Both the position numbers and the translations under genes were made by a program. A stretch of DNA of 34,126 nt from CBFDBF01 sp050295355 (GTDB lineage: Bacteria > Pseudomonadota > Gammaproteobacteria > Chromatiales > Chromatiaceae), in the NCBI GenBank assembly GCA_050295355.1, contig JBNKPL010000011.1, forward strand, positions 1-34,126, written 5' to 3'. Positions within the stretch are counted from its first letter, which is position 1. Each line of letters opens with the position of its first letter. Below the pieces are notes generated by a model, which was given only the letters and a program-made list of their open reading frames with translations, was not told where the DNA came from and ran no database searches. This document shows, in pieces, positions 15,275 to 23,118 of the stretch.

Positions 15275-16408
15275 TTAGCCCCCAACCACGGCCAGCAGGA
15301 CGCCTGCCGCCACGGCGGAGCCGATCACCCCCGCCACGTTGGGGCCCATGGCGTGCATGAGCAGGAAGTTGTGGTGGTTGGTCTCCAGACCCACCTTGTT
15401 CACTACTCGGGCGGCCATGGGAACCGCGGACACCCCGGCGGCGCCAATGAGGGGATTGATCTTGCCACCACTCATGCGGTACATCAGTTTGCCCATCAAA
15501 ACCCCCGCCGCGGTGCCTACACAGAAGGCAAAGGCGCCGAGAGCCAGGATGCCCAGGGTCTCCACCGTCAGGAACTTTTCCGCCGACAGCTTGGAACCCA
15601 CCGCCAGACCGAGAAAAATGGTGACGATATTGATGATCTCGTTTTGCGCCGCCTTGTTCAGCCGTTCCACCACCCCGGTTTCGCGCAGGATGTTACCGAA
15701 CATCAGCATCCCGATCAGGGGCGCAGCGGAGGGCAAAAACAGGATGGTGAGCAGCAGCACGGTGAAGGGGAACAGGATCTTCTCCAGCTTGCTGACCGGG
15801 CGCAGTTGCTGCATCTCCACCGCCCGCTCCTTCTCGGTGGTCAGGGCGCGCATGATGGGCGGCTGGATAATGGGCACCAGGGCCATATAGGAGTAGGCGG
15901 CTACCGCGATGGCCCCCAGCAGATCGGGCGATAGGCGGGAGGCCAGGAAGATGGCGGTGGGGCCGTCCGCGCCGCCGATGATGGCGATGGCGGAGGCGTC
16001 GGCCAGGGTAAACTCAAAACCGGGCAGGAAGTTGAGGGAGAGGGCCCCCAGCAGGGTCACGAAGATGCCGAATTGGGCCGCCGCGCCCAGAAACAGGGTG
16101 CGCGGCATGGCGATCAGGGCGCTGAAATCGGTCAGGGCGCCCACCCCCATGAAGATCAGCAGCGGGAACACCCCGGTTTCGATACCCACATGGTAGATAT
16201 AGCCCAGCAGGCCGTTTGGCCCAGCAATCCCTGCCACCGGGATGTTACTGAGGATGGCGCCGAAGCCGATGGGCAACAGCAGCAGGGGCTCGAATTTCTT
16301 GTGTATCGCCAGGTAGATCAGGATACAGCCCACACCCATCATCAGGGCCTGGCCCCAGCTCATATTGGCAATCCCCATGGAGTGCCATAACGCTTCTGCT
16401 CCGCTCAT
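15275..16408 (-). CDS. oadB: Oxaloacetate decarboxylase beta subunit
   Basis: A 377-residue multi-pass membrane protein that decarboxylates carboxybiotin and drives sodium across the membrane. The pump aspartate is D148 in IIGGADGPTAIF; SAVPMAARVVNK and the final HAMGPNVAGVIGSA are also family signatures. It starts 6 bp after oadA ends. Related methylmalonyl-CoA and glutaconyl-CoA decarboxylase beta subunits look alike, but the partner OadA settles the reading. Confidence 0.93.
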   Translation of the reverse strand: MSGAEALWHSMGIANMSWGQALMMGVGCILIYLAIHKKFEPLLLLPIGFGAILSNIPVAGIAGPNGLLGYIYHVGIETGVFPLLIFMGVGALTDFSALIAMPRTLFLGAAAQFGIFVTLLGALSLNFLPGFEFTLADASAIAIIGGADGPTAIFLASRLSPDLLGAIAVAAYSYMALVPIIQPPIMRALTTEKERAVEMQQLRPVSKLEKILFPFTVLLLTILFLPSAAPLIGMLMFGNILRETGVVERLNKAAQNEIINIVTIFLGLAVGSKLSAEKFLTVETLGILALGAFAFCVGTAAGVLMGKLMYRMSGGKINPLIGAAGVSAVPMAARVVNKVGLETNHHNFLLMHAMGPNVAGVIGSAVAAGVLLAVVGG

Positions 16409-16414
16409 ATGCCG

Positions 16415-18199
16415 TTAACTCAGGGTGAGCAGGGTGTCGCCAGTTTGCACCGCATCGCCCTCTTTCACGGCGATGGAGGCAACCGTCCCGGCGGAAGTGG
16501 AGCGTACCTCGGTCTCCATCTTCATCGCTTCCATGATCATTACCACGTCGCCGGAAGCAACGCTCTGCCCCTCTTTGACGTTGATCTTGAAGATATTGCC
16601 GGCCAGCGGAGCGGCCACCTTCGCGCCACCTGCCGCCGCCGGGGCGGCAGCGGGAGCGGCCGCTACGGGCGTTGCACTGGTAATCGCGCCACCCGCGGAG
16701 ACGATAACATCATAACCAGTGCCGTTGACCACGATATGGTAGGACTCGGCGCCACCGCTGCCGCTGGCAGCCGCCGCAGGAGCCGCGGCGGCTTCCGGTT
16801 CCGCGCCGGGGGTGGGTTCAAAGGCGTCCGGATTGTTGCGGTTCTCCAGAAACTTGAGCCCGATCTGCGGAAACAGGGCGTAGATCAACACATCGTCGAT
16901 CACGTTTTCGGACAGCTCAATGCCCTTCTCCTTGGCGAGGGCCTCAAGCTCTTCGGTGAGCTTTTCCACCTCAGGCAAAAGCAGGTCGGCGGGACGGCAG
17001 GTGATGGGCTCCTCCCCGTCCTCCAGTACCTTCTGCTGCAGTTCCATGTTCATAGGCGCTGGGGTGGCGCCGTATTCACCCTTGAGCACCCCCTGGGTCT
17101 CCTTGGTGATGGATTTATAGCGTTCGCCCGTGAGCACATTAAGCACCGCCTGGGTGCCCACGATCTGGGAGGTGGGGGTTACCAGCGGGATGTAGCCGAG
17201 GTCCTCACGCACCCGCGGGATCTCTTCCAGCACCGCGTCCAGCTTGTCGCTGGCGCCCTGCTCCCGCAACTGGTTCTCCATGTTGGTGAGCATGCCGCCC
17301 GGCACCTGGGCCACCAGGATGCGGGAGTCCACGCCCTTGAGGGAGCCCTCGAACTTTGCGTATTTTTTGCGCACCTCACGGAAATAGGCGGCGATCTCCT
17401 CCAACAGGTGGAGGTTGAGGCCCGTATCCCGCTCCGTCTCGTCCAGGATCGCCACCACCGATTCGGTGGCGGAGTGGCCGTAGGTCATGCTCATGGAGGA
17501 GATGGAGGTGTCCACCATATCGATGCCCGCCTCCGCCGCCTTGATGTTGGTGGCGGTGCTCATGCCGGTGGTGGCGTGGCTCTGCAGGGCGATGGGGATG
17601 GTTATATTCTCTTTCAGCCGGGTCACCAGTTCGTAGGCGACGTAGGGCTTGAGCAGACCGGCCATGTCCTTGATACAGATGGAGTGGCAGCCCATATCCT
17701 CCAACTGCTTGGCCATATCCAGCCAGTAGTCGAGGTTGTGTACCGGGCTCACGGTGTAGGACATGGTGCCCTGGGCGTGCTTGTCCACCGCCAGGGTGGC
17801 TTTCACTGCGGTCTCCAGGTTGCGGATGTCGTTCATGGCGTCGAAGATGCGGAACACGTCCACGCCGTTGGCCGCCGCCCGCTCCACGAAAGCGGTCACC
17901 ACGTCATCCGCATAGTGGCGGTAGCCGAGGATGTTCTGGCCCCGGAACAGCATCTGTTGCGGGGTGTTGGGCATGGCCGCCTTGAGCTGGCGGATCCGAT
18001 CCCAGGGATCTTCACCCAGATAACGGATACAGGAGTCGAAGGTGGCGCCGCCCCAGGTCTCCAGTGACCAGAACCCCACCTGATCCAGCTTTTCAGCGAT
18101 GGGCAGCATATCCTCCAGCCGCATGCGGGTAGCAAGCAGGGATTGGTGGCCATCACGCAGGACGAGTTCGGTTATGCCCAGTGGTTTCTTTTCACTCAT
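16415..18199 (-). CDS. oadA: Oxaloacetate decarboxylase alpha subunit
   Basis: A 594-residue biotin enzyme. The N-terminal carboxyltransferase domain (ITELVLRDGHQSL at 9-21, DVFRIFDAMND near 113) has the metal-binding residues, a PYC/OadA-conserved middle domain follows, then an Ala/Pro-rich linker (about 475-530) and a biotinyl domain with EAMKMET whose lysine is K560. It transfers CO2 from oxaloacetate to biotin, leaving pyruvate, and passes it to OadB. Order oadG-oadA-oadB is as in Klebsiella and other gammaproteobacteria. Confidence 0.95.
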   Translation of the reverse strand: MSEKKPLGITELVLRDGHQSLLATRMRLEDMLPIAEKLDQVGFWSLETWGGATFDSCIRYLGEDPWDRIRQLKAAMPNTPQQMLFRGQNILGYRHYADDVVTAFVERAAANGVDVFRIFDAMNDIRNLETAVKATLAVDKHAQGTMSYTVSPVHNLDYWLDMAKQLEDMGCHSICIKDMAGLLKPYVAYELVTRLKENITIPIALQSHATTGMSTATNIKAAEAGIDMVDTSISSMSMTYGHSATESVVAILDETERDTGLNLHLLEEIAAYFREVRKKYAKFEGSLKGVDSRILVAQVPGGMLTNMENQLREQGASDKLDAVLEEIPRVREDLGYIPLVTPTSQIVGTQAVLNVLTGERYKSITKETQGVLKGEYGATPAPMNMELQQKVLEDGEEPITCRPADLLLPEVEKLTEELEALAKEKGIELSENVIDDVLIYALFPQIGLKFLENRNNPDAFEPTPGAEPEAAAAPAAAASGSGGAESYHIVVNGTGYDVIVSAGGAITSATPVAAAPAAAPAAAGGAKVAAPLAGNIFKINVKEGQSVASGDVVMIMEAMKMETEVRSTSAGTVASIAVKEGDAVQTGDTLLTLS

Positions 18200-18271
18200 A
18201 TCTTGCTTCTTCTGTATTCGTATTTTTGGAAACGGTCGGAATTCGGCGCCCGCAGGCGGCCGCTACGATCT

Positions 18272-18526
18272 CTATTTATGTCTAGAGCGGTAGCGGCTGA
18301 TGGCGGCGGTTAAAACGGCGATCAACTCGCCATTGTCTCCCCCGCTGCCAGTCGCAGGTGTACCCGCGGCATAAGTTTCGGCGGCCTTTTCGGCGCTGCC
18401 GATACGGAGTGCAAGACGGGACATCTGGTTCATGGCCAGCACCAGGACGGCAAGGAATACGAACACGATCCCCATGCCGAGCAGCATAAGGTTCACCCCT
18501 TCCATCAGCAGATTGCTTACAGACAT
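18272..18526 (-). CDS. oadG: Oxaloacetate decarboxylase gamma subunit
   Basis: An 84-residue OadG-type subunit with one membrane helix (about residues 10-32, LMLLGMGIVFVFLAVLVLAM) and a soluble tail containing a Gly/Ala linker. In other systems OadG holds OadA to OadB. The C-terminal ISRYRSRHK helix fits the family. It is the first gene of the oad operon and lies 72 bp before oadA. Confidence 0.88.
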   Translation of the reverse strand: MSVSNLLMEGVNLMLLGMGIVFVFLAVLVLAMNQMSRLALRIGSAEKAAETYAAGTPATGSGGDNGELIAVLTAAISRYRSRHK

Positions 18527-18593
18527 GCCTAAATGATCCCCCTGCTACCGGCTTCCCAACCCTTTCGAGAAAATGAAATCTGTGCAGTCGGAC

Positions 18594-18630
18594 GTTCTAC
18601 GGGGATAGCCGCCCCTTGTCAAGATTGACA
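18594..18630. promoter_or_regulatory. Divergent promoter between oadG and maf
   Basis: TGTCAA (18617-18622) and TTGACA (18625-18630) form a dyad in which each arm is a perfect -35 box on its own strand. Towards oadG, TTGACA is followed after 17 bp by TAGAAC (18594-18599). Towards maf the best -10 is TTTAAT (18650-18655) at a long 19-bp spacing, so that side is weaker. Confidence 0.45.
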
Positions 18631-18775
18631 CGAACTTATGCTGTTGTTTTTTAATCAAGTATTGGATTTATGCGGTGCTATGTTTGATAAACTCAATGCT
18701 CCGCATGAACTCCGGCAGCTACGGGGTTTCTGCTACACTAACCGGCCATTACCCCTACTCTGATAACGAATAACT

Positions 18776-19375
18776 ATGAGCAGGCAAACCTCTTCCCGTC
18801 CCCGGATCGTACTGGGTTCCACTTCTCCTTTCCGCCGGGAGTTGCTGACCCGCCTGGGAATTCCCTTTACCACCGCCTCACCCGATGTGGACGAGACCGC
18901 ACTTTCCGGGGAGGCGCCGCAGGACCTGGTGGTGCGGCTTGCGCAGGCCAAGGCGCGGGCGGTGGCCGCGGCCCATCCGGACGCGCTGATTATCGGTTCC
19001 GACCAGGTGGCCTGCAACGACGGCAAGATCCTCGGCAAGCCGGGCAACCGGGACAACGCCCTGCGGCAACTCTCTGAGGCGTCTGGCCGGCGGATCAGCT
19101 TCTATACCGGGCTGTGCCTCCTGAATGCCGAAACCGGGCGCTCCCAGGTGATCTGCGAACCCTTTCATGTCCATTTTCGTGTGCTGGAGCCGTCCCAGAT
19201 CGAACGCTATCTGGACGCGGAAGAACCCTACAACTGCGCCGGCAGTTTCAAATCCGAGGGGCTCGGCATCGCGCTGTTCGAGCGAATGGAGGGCGACGAT
19301 CCCAATTCGCTCATCGGTCTGCCGCTGATCCGTCTTGTCTCCATGTTGCAGGAAGAAGGGATTAGCATTCCTTAA
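18776..19375 (+). CDS. yceF: Maf-family nucleotide pyrophosphatase (YceF-like)
   Basis: A 199-residue Maf protein. LGSTSPFRRELLTRL near the N-terminus, GSDQV and SFKSEGLGIALFE match the YceF branch, which hydrolyses modified nucleotides such as 7-methyl-GTP. In E. coli yceF lies divergently next to yceD-rpmF-plsX; here the same pair is separated by the oad operon. A plain maf label would also be fair. Confidence 0.9.
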   Translation: MSRQTSSRPRIVLGSTSPFRRELLTRLGIPFTTASPDVDETALSGEAPQDLVVRLAQAKARAVAAAHPDALIIGSDQVACNDGKILGKPGNRDNALRQLSEASGRRISFYTGLCLLNAETGRSQVICEPFHVHFRVLEPSQIERYLDAEEPYNCAGSFKSEGLGIALFERMEGDDPNSLIGLPLIRLVSMLQEEGISIP

Positions 19376-19389
19376 GAATTAAGATGTTG

Positions 19390-19461
19390 CCACAGAGCAC
19401 ACAGAGATCACGGAGTGAGCAGCCGAAAGAAATCTCTCTGTGTTCTCCGTGACCTCTGTGG
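19390..19461. repeat. CCACAGAG-type imperfect inverted repeat, left of the EF-G paralogue
   Basis: CCACAGAG (19390-19397) and TCACGGAG (19408-19415) recur as reverse complements at 19454-19461 and 19445-19452, with ACACAGAGA-type blocks between them. A similar but better-preserved copy lies at 21616-21705 on the other side of the gene. Confidence 0.65.
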
Positions 19462-19545
19462 TAAAAAAAGGGATCGAATAATACCTACGAGGCCGGGCTT
19501 GCCCTGACCCGGTTTGCGTGAATCCGCAGGATGTTAGGAGGAGCG

Positions 19546-21597
19546 ATGTCCAAGGCCCCGGATCTGTCCCACACCCGAAACATCGGCATCGCCGCCCATG
19601 TGGATGCGGGCAAGACTACCCTAACGGAACGGATCCTTTTCTACACCGGGGCCTCCTACAAAATCGGCGAGGTGCATGACGGCGCCGCGCATATGGACTA
19701 CCTCGCGGAAGAGCAGTCCCACGGTATCACCATCACCTCGGCGGTCACCCGGGCCACCTGGTCCGACCACACCATCCAGCTCATCGACACCCCCGGCCAT
19801 GTGGACTTCACCATCGAGGTGGAGCGCGCCATGCGGGTGCTGGACGGCTGTGTACTGGTCCTCGACGGGGTGCGCGGGGTGGAGCCCCAGACCGAAACCG
19901 TGTGGCGCCAGCGCAACCGCTTCGACCTGCCGAGCCTCTTTTTCATCAACAAAATGGACCGGCCGGGGGCCGACTATGACCATGCCATGGAGAGCATGCG
20001 TAAGCGGCTGGGCGCGGAACCGGTGCCTGTCACCGTTCCCCTGCCGGAACAGCAGGCGGTGGTCCACCTCATCGACCGTACCCTGCTCCGTTTTACAGGG
20101 GAACACGGCGAAACGGTGGCGTCGGAACCGTGCGATGAAGCCACCTGGCAGGCCCTCGCCCCCCTGCGCGAAAGCCTGCTGCTGGCGGTGGCGGAGGTGG
20201 ACGAACAGCTGGCGGATGAGGTGTTGGAAGGCCGGGAGCCGGAACCCGGGCGGATCTGGGCGGCCCTGCGCCAGGTCACCCTGAGCGGACAGGCGCACCC
20301 CTGTTTCGGCGGCTCCGCCCTGCGCAACCTCGGCGTACAGCCCCTGCTGGACGGCATCGTCCGCCTCCTCCCCTCCCCCCTGGACCGTCCCCCCGCCATC
20401 GCGCTGCGCGAGGACGGCGAGGAAGAGCCCATCATCCTCGGCGACAAGGGTCCCCTGGTCGCACTCGCCTTCAAGGTACAGCTGTGGGAGGGACGCCGTC
20501 ACGTATTCGTGCGCATCTACCGCAACCGCCTGAAACCGGGCGATGCGGTGACTGTACTGCGGCCGGATGGCGAACATATCCAGGAACATGCCGCCCGTAT
20601 CTTCGACCTGGACGCCAACCGCAAAAGCAAACTGGATGAAGCCATCGCCGGGCAGATCGTACTCCTTGCCGGACTGCGGCATGTCTCCACAGGCGATACC
20701 CTTTGCGACCCTGGCCATCTGGTTGCCCTGGAAAGAATCGAGACGCGCGACCCCGTGATCAGCCTCGCCATCGAGCCCCTCTCCAGCGAGGAGGAAGAGA
20801 AACTGCTGGAGGTGCTGGACAAGCTGCAGCAGGAAGACCCTACCCTGCAACTGGAAGAGAACAAAGAGACCGGGCAGCGCCTGTTGCGGGGCATGGGCGA
20901 ACTGCATCTGCAGATCGTCAAGGAACGCCTGGAGCGCGAATTTCATCTCCGGGTGCGGACCGGCACCCCCGCCGTGGCGCTGCGGGAGTCGGTGACCGCG
21001 GAGGCGGAGGCGGAGGCGCTCTATCAACCCCCGCCCGATCCTTCCGGCAAGGGTGGCGAGATCAAGGCGGCCGTTACCGTAGTGGTAGCCCCCCGGGAAC
21101 GGGGGAGCGGCAACGAGCTGCTGCTGGAACCCCGCATCGTGCCCGAGGGACACTCCCTGAACCCGGAGCAAAGCGAAGCGGTCAGCAAAGGCGTTGGATT
21201 GATCCTCGCCAGTGGTCCCATGGAGGGTGCGCCCATGGAAGACCTGCAGGTCCGGGTGGAAAAGGTCGAACTGTTCGCCAGCGCCTCCACCCCGGACGCC
21301 CTGCGCGCCGCGGCCGCAAAGGCGTGTTACAAGGCGGTGCAACAGGCCCGTCCCTGTATCCTGCATCCCATCATGTCGGTGGAGGTGGTGGTGCCCGAGG
21401 AGAACCTGGGCGTGGTCCTGGGCGACCTGCAGGGGCGCCACGGCGTCATCCTGGATACGGAGAAGTGGCAGGACACCGCCACCATCTCCTGCGAAGTGGC
21501 CCTGGACCGTTTACTGGGCTACACCACGGAGTTACGGAGCATGACCCAGGGACGGGGGCAGTTCAGTACGATTTTTAAGCGGTTTGACCAAAACTGA
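19546..21597 (+). CDS. Elongation factor G paralogue
   Basis: A 683-residue translational GTPase of the EF-G family. G1 AHVDAGKTT (17-25), G3 DTPGHVDF and G4 NKMD are intact; the switch region reads SHGITITSA where ordinary EF-G has ERGITITSAA. Domains II to V follow, ending in MTQGRGQFS. It is not in a str operon (no rpsL, rpsG or tuf beside it), so it is likely a second EF-G of the EF-G2 type; ribosome recycling or translocation under special conditions is possible. AGGAGGAGC before the ATG at 19546 fixes the start. CCACAGAG-type repeats lie on both sides. Confidence 0.88.
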   Translation: MSKAPDLSHTRNIGIAAHVDAGKTTLTERILFYTGASYKIGEVHDGAAHMDYLAEEQSHGITITSAVTRATWSDHTIQLIDTPGHVDFTIEVERAMRVLDGCVLVLDGVRGVEPQTETVWRQRNRFDLPSLFFINKMDRPGADYDHAMESMRKRLGAEPVPVTVPLPEQQAVVHLIDRTLLRFTGEHGETVASEPCDEATWQALAPLRESLLLAVAEVDEQLADEVLEGREPEPGRIWAALRQVTLSGQAHPCFGGSALRNLGVQPLLDGIVRLLPSPLDRPPAIALREDGEEEPIILGDKGPLVALAFKVQLWEGRRHVFVRIYRNRLKPGDAVTVLRPDGEHIQEHAARIFDLDANRKSKLDEAIAGQIVLLAGLRHVSTGDTLCDPGHLVALERIETRDPVISLAIEPLSSEEEEKLLEVLDKLQQEDPTLQLEENKETGQRLLRGMGELHLQIVKERLEREFHLRVRTGTPAVALRESVTAEAEAEALYQPPPDPSGKGGEIKAAVTVVVAPRERGSGNELLLEPRIVPEGHSLNPEQSEAVSKGVGLILASGPMEGAPMEDLQVRVEKVELFASASTPDALRAAAAKACYKAVQQARPCILHPIMSVEVVVPEENLGVVLGDLQGRHGVILDTEKWQDTATISCEVALDRLLGYTTELRSMTQGRGQFSTIFKRFDQN

Positions 21598-21615
21598 GCT
21601 TTTGCAGAGAAGATA

Positions 21616-21705
21616 TGTAGCCACAGAGGCACAGAGATCACAGAGAATCAGGAATGTCTCAAGGAAAGGCCGGCCCTCCGTGTACTCTGTGCCTCTGTGG
21701 CTACA
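21616..21705. repeat. Perfect 21-bp inverted repeat, right of the EF-G paralogue
   Basis: Positions 21616-21636 (containing CCACAGAGGCACAGAG) and 21685-21705 are perfect reverse complements over 21 bp with a 48-bp spacer. The sequence belongs to the same repeat class as 19390-19461. Confidence 0.8.
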
Positions 21706-21707
21706 GC

Positions 21708-21735
21708 AATAAAAGCCCCAAAAGGGGCTTTTATT
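21708..21735 (+). terminator. Intrinsic terminator after the EF-G paralogue
   Basis: AATAAAAGCCCC (21708-21719), loop AAAA, and GGGGCTTTTATT (21724-21735) form a perfect 12-bp stem with A- and T-rich outer ends, so it can work in both directions. Confidence 0.85.
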
Positions 21736-21737
21736 CG

Positions 21738-21870
21738 TTTGGCGGAGGGCGTGAGATTACTCGGGCCTGCGGCCCTCGCCCCTTCGGGGCCGTCTCCGCT
21801 ACGCTCCGACGTTCTGCGCGGCTACGCCGCTTGTCGAACTCAACTATTTGATTTCGTGAGTTCGAATCTA
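21738..21870 (-). repeat. Scrambled partial second copy of the tRNA-Ser 3' end
   Basis: Positions 21738-21758 are identical over 21 bp to 21917-21937, the 3' end of the tRNA-Ser gene including CCA. At 21854-21869 a 16-nt T-arm segment appears in the opposite orientation. Between them are three small hairpins with 5-bp stems and 3-nt loops: 21763-21775, 21778-21790 and 21818-21830. The T arm is itself a near-palindrome, so part of the inverted match could be that symmetry. Confidence 0.6.
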
Positions 21871-21885
21871 ACCATCACAAAAACA

Positions 21886-21912
21886 AAAAGACCCCGACAA
21901 GCGGGGCCTTTT
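21886..21912 (-). terminator. Intrinsic terminator of tRNA-Ser
   Basis: On the minus strand AAAAGGCCCCG and CGGGGTCTTTT form an 11-bp stem with one mismatch around a 5-nt loop, followed by a T-rich tract. It lies just downstream of the tRNA gene. Confidence 0.8.
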
Positions 21913-21918
21913 CATTTT

Positions 21919-22008
21919 TGGCGGAGGGCGTGAGATTCGAACTCACGAGGGGCGTGAACCCCTGCCGGTTTTCAAGACCGGTGCATTCAACCGCTCTGCC
22001 AGCCCTCC
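21919..22008 (-). tRNA. serT: tRNA-Ser (anticodon UGA)
   Basis: Read on the minus strand the gene runs from GGAGGGCTGGCAGAGCGG to GCCCTCC plus G and an encoded CCA. The anticodon loop CTTGAAA gives UGA, reading UCA and related serine codons. The long variable arm (about GCAGGGG...CCCCT) and the T loop GTTCGAATC are typical of tRNA-Ser. In E. coli serT also neighbours yccA, which supports the call. Confidence 0.97.
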
Positions 22009-22069
22009 GGATTCGAGACGCGAAGGATACCCGATTCCCGCTCCCCTGTCCTACCCCTTTGGTAGGATC

Positions 22070-22099
22070 TTGATTAATTGCACTTTTCCCCAATATAGG
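22070..22099 (+). promoter_or_regulatory. Possible yccA promoter
   Basis: TTGATT (22070-22075) and TATAGG (22094-22099) are 18 bp apart, about 70 bp before the yccA start. Neither box is perfect. A short hairpin with TCCTACC/GGTAGGA arms (22049-22067) lies just upstream. Confidence 0.35.
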
Positions 22100-22169
22100 T
22101 ATTCTGAGGAACCTGAGAATGCTGAACCAGTCTCATGGACTACACGACAATTTAGGAGATATTTGAATC

Positions 22170-22841
22170 ATGAATCGCCTTGATACTGCGGTTATTCGTT
22201 CTAGTGAACAGATCCTTGCCACCAACAAGGTCATCAAGAACACCTACATGCTGCTCTCGGCTACTTTGGTATTCAGTGCCGTCATGGCGCTGGTTTCCCT
22301 GGTTCTGGCCGTTCCACCAATTGCCTATACCATCTCCGTGCTCGTGGCCATGGTGCTCGGCATGTTTGTATTGCCCCGCACCGCCAACTCTTCCTCCGGT
22401 CTCGGTATAATCTTCCTGATCACCGGCCTGTTGGGCTTTGGTCTCGGCGCACTTCTGAGCCTCTATCTGGCCCTGCCTAACGGTCCTCAGATCGTCGCAA
22501 CGGCCCTCGGCGGAACCGGGGTCATTTTCCTGGGACTATCAGGCTATGCCCTGACCACCCGAAAGGATTTCAGCTTTATGGGCGGCTTTGTGTTCGTGGG
22601 CATGATGGTGGTGTTCGGCGCCGCACTGCTCAATATTTTCCTGGCCATTCCTGCCCTGTACCTGGCCGTCTCCGCCGGCATCATCCTGCTGATGAGCGCC
22701 TACATCCTGTTTCACACCAGCCAGTTGATCCATGGCGGCGAGACCAACTACATCATGGCCACCTACGGCCTATACCTTGCGATTTTCAATATCTTTATCA
22801 GCCTGTTGCAGCTTCTCAGCGCCTTCGCAGGGGATGACTGA
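22170..22841 (+). CDS. yccA: Bax inhibitor-1 family membrane protein YccA
   Basis: A 223-residue protein with about seven membrane helices and the BI-1 family features, including TNYIMATYGLYL near the C-terminus. E. coli YccA is a substrate and modulator of the FtsH protease. It lies beside tRNA-Ser(UGA), as in E. coli. The ATG follows AGGAGA. A terminator follows at 22868. Confidence 0.88.
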   Translation: MNRLDTAVIRSSEQILATNKVIKNTYMLLSATLVFSAVMALVSLVLAVPPIAYTISVLVAMVLGMFVLPRTANSSSGLGIIFLITGLLGFGLGALLSLYLALPNGPQIVATALGGTGVIFLGLSGYALTTRKDFSFMGGFVFVGMMVVFGAALLNIFLAIPALYLAVSAGIILLMSAYILFHTSQLIHGGETNYIMATYGLYLAIFNIFISLLQLLSAFAGDD

Positions 22842-22867
22842 GCGGGCAATCGGAAAGTAGAACGATG

Positions 22868-22893
22868 AACCCCGGCCCGTGCCGGGGTTTTTG
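22868..22893 (+). terminator. Intrinsic terminator after yccA
   Basis: AACCCCGGC (22868-22876), loop CCGT, and GCCGGGGTT (22881-22889) form a perfect 9-bp stem followed by TTTTG. Confidence 0.85.
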
Positions 22894-22911
22894 TTTGGGA
22901 GATAAATCGAT

Positions 22912-23100
22912 ATGGACAATATCTGGTTGAAGATCGCCAGCGCGGTGGTTCTCGGGACGATGCTGTTTTTCCTCTACCCCACCGCCAAACACTGGTTCAA
23001 GCATGGCCCCAAGGCTAAGGAAGGGGACTGGGCCACTGCGTTGGTACCCCTGCTGATGGTGGTTGGGTTCGTGGTGCTGCTGATCATGATGGTGCGGTAG
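22912..23100 (+). CDS. Small two-helix membrane protein, unrecognised
   Basis: A 62-residue protein with hydrophobic helices at about 6-22 and 43-60 joined by a basic, charged loop (HWFKHGPKAKEGD). GGGAG lies upstream of the ATG. It comes after the yccA terminator and ends 18 bp from the convergent serS. I do not recognise a named family; GC-rich third positions and a good start make it likely to be real. Confidence 0.65.
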   Translation: MDNIWLKIASAVVLGTMLFFLYPTAKHWFKHGPKAKEGDWATALVPLLMVVGFVVLLIMMVR

Positions 23101-23118
23101 CCCATCTATCTGGCCGGA

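Noticed and set aside
16409..18067. A 552-residue frame opposite oadA
   Set aside because: Antisense shadow of a high-GC gene; His- and Gly-rich composition and no domain features.
19621..21441. A 606-residue frame opposite the EF-G paralogue
   Set aside because: Antisense shadow; the plus strand has all GTPase motifs in order.
22049..22067. Hairpin TCCTACC/GGTAGGA as a terminator
   Set aside because: No T-run follows and no gene ends just before it; mentioned only as context for the yccA promoter.
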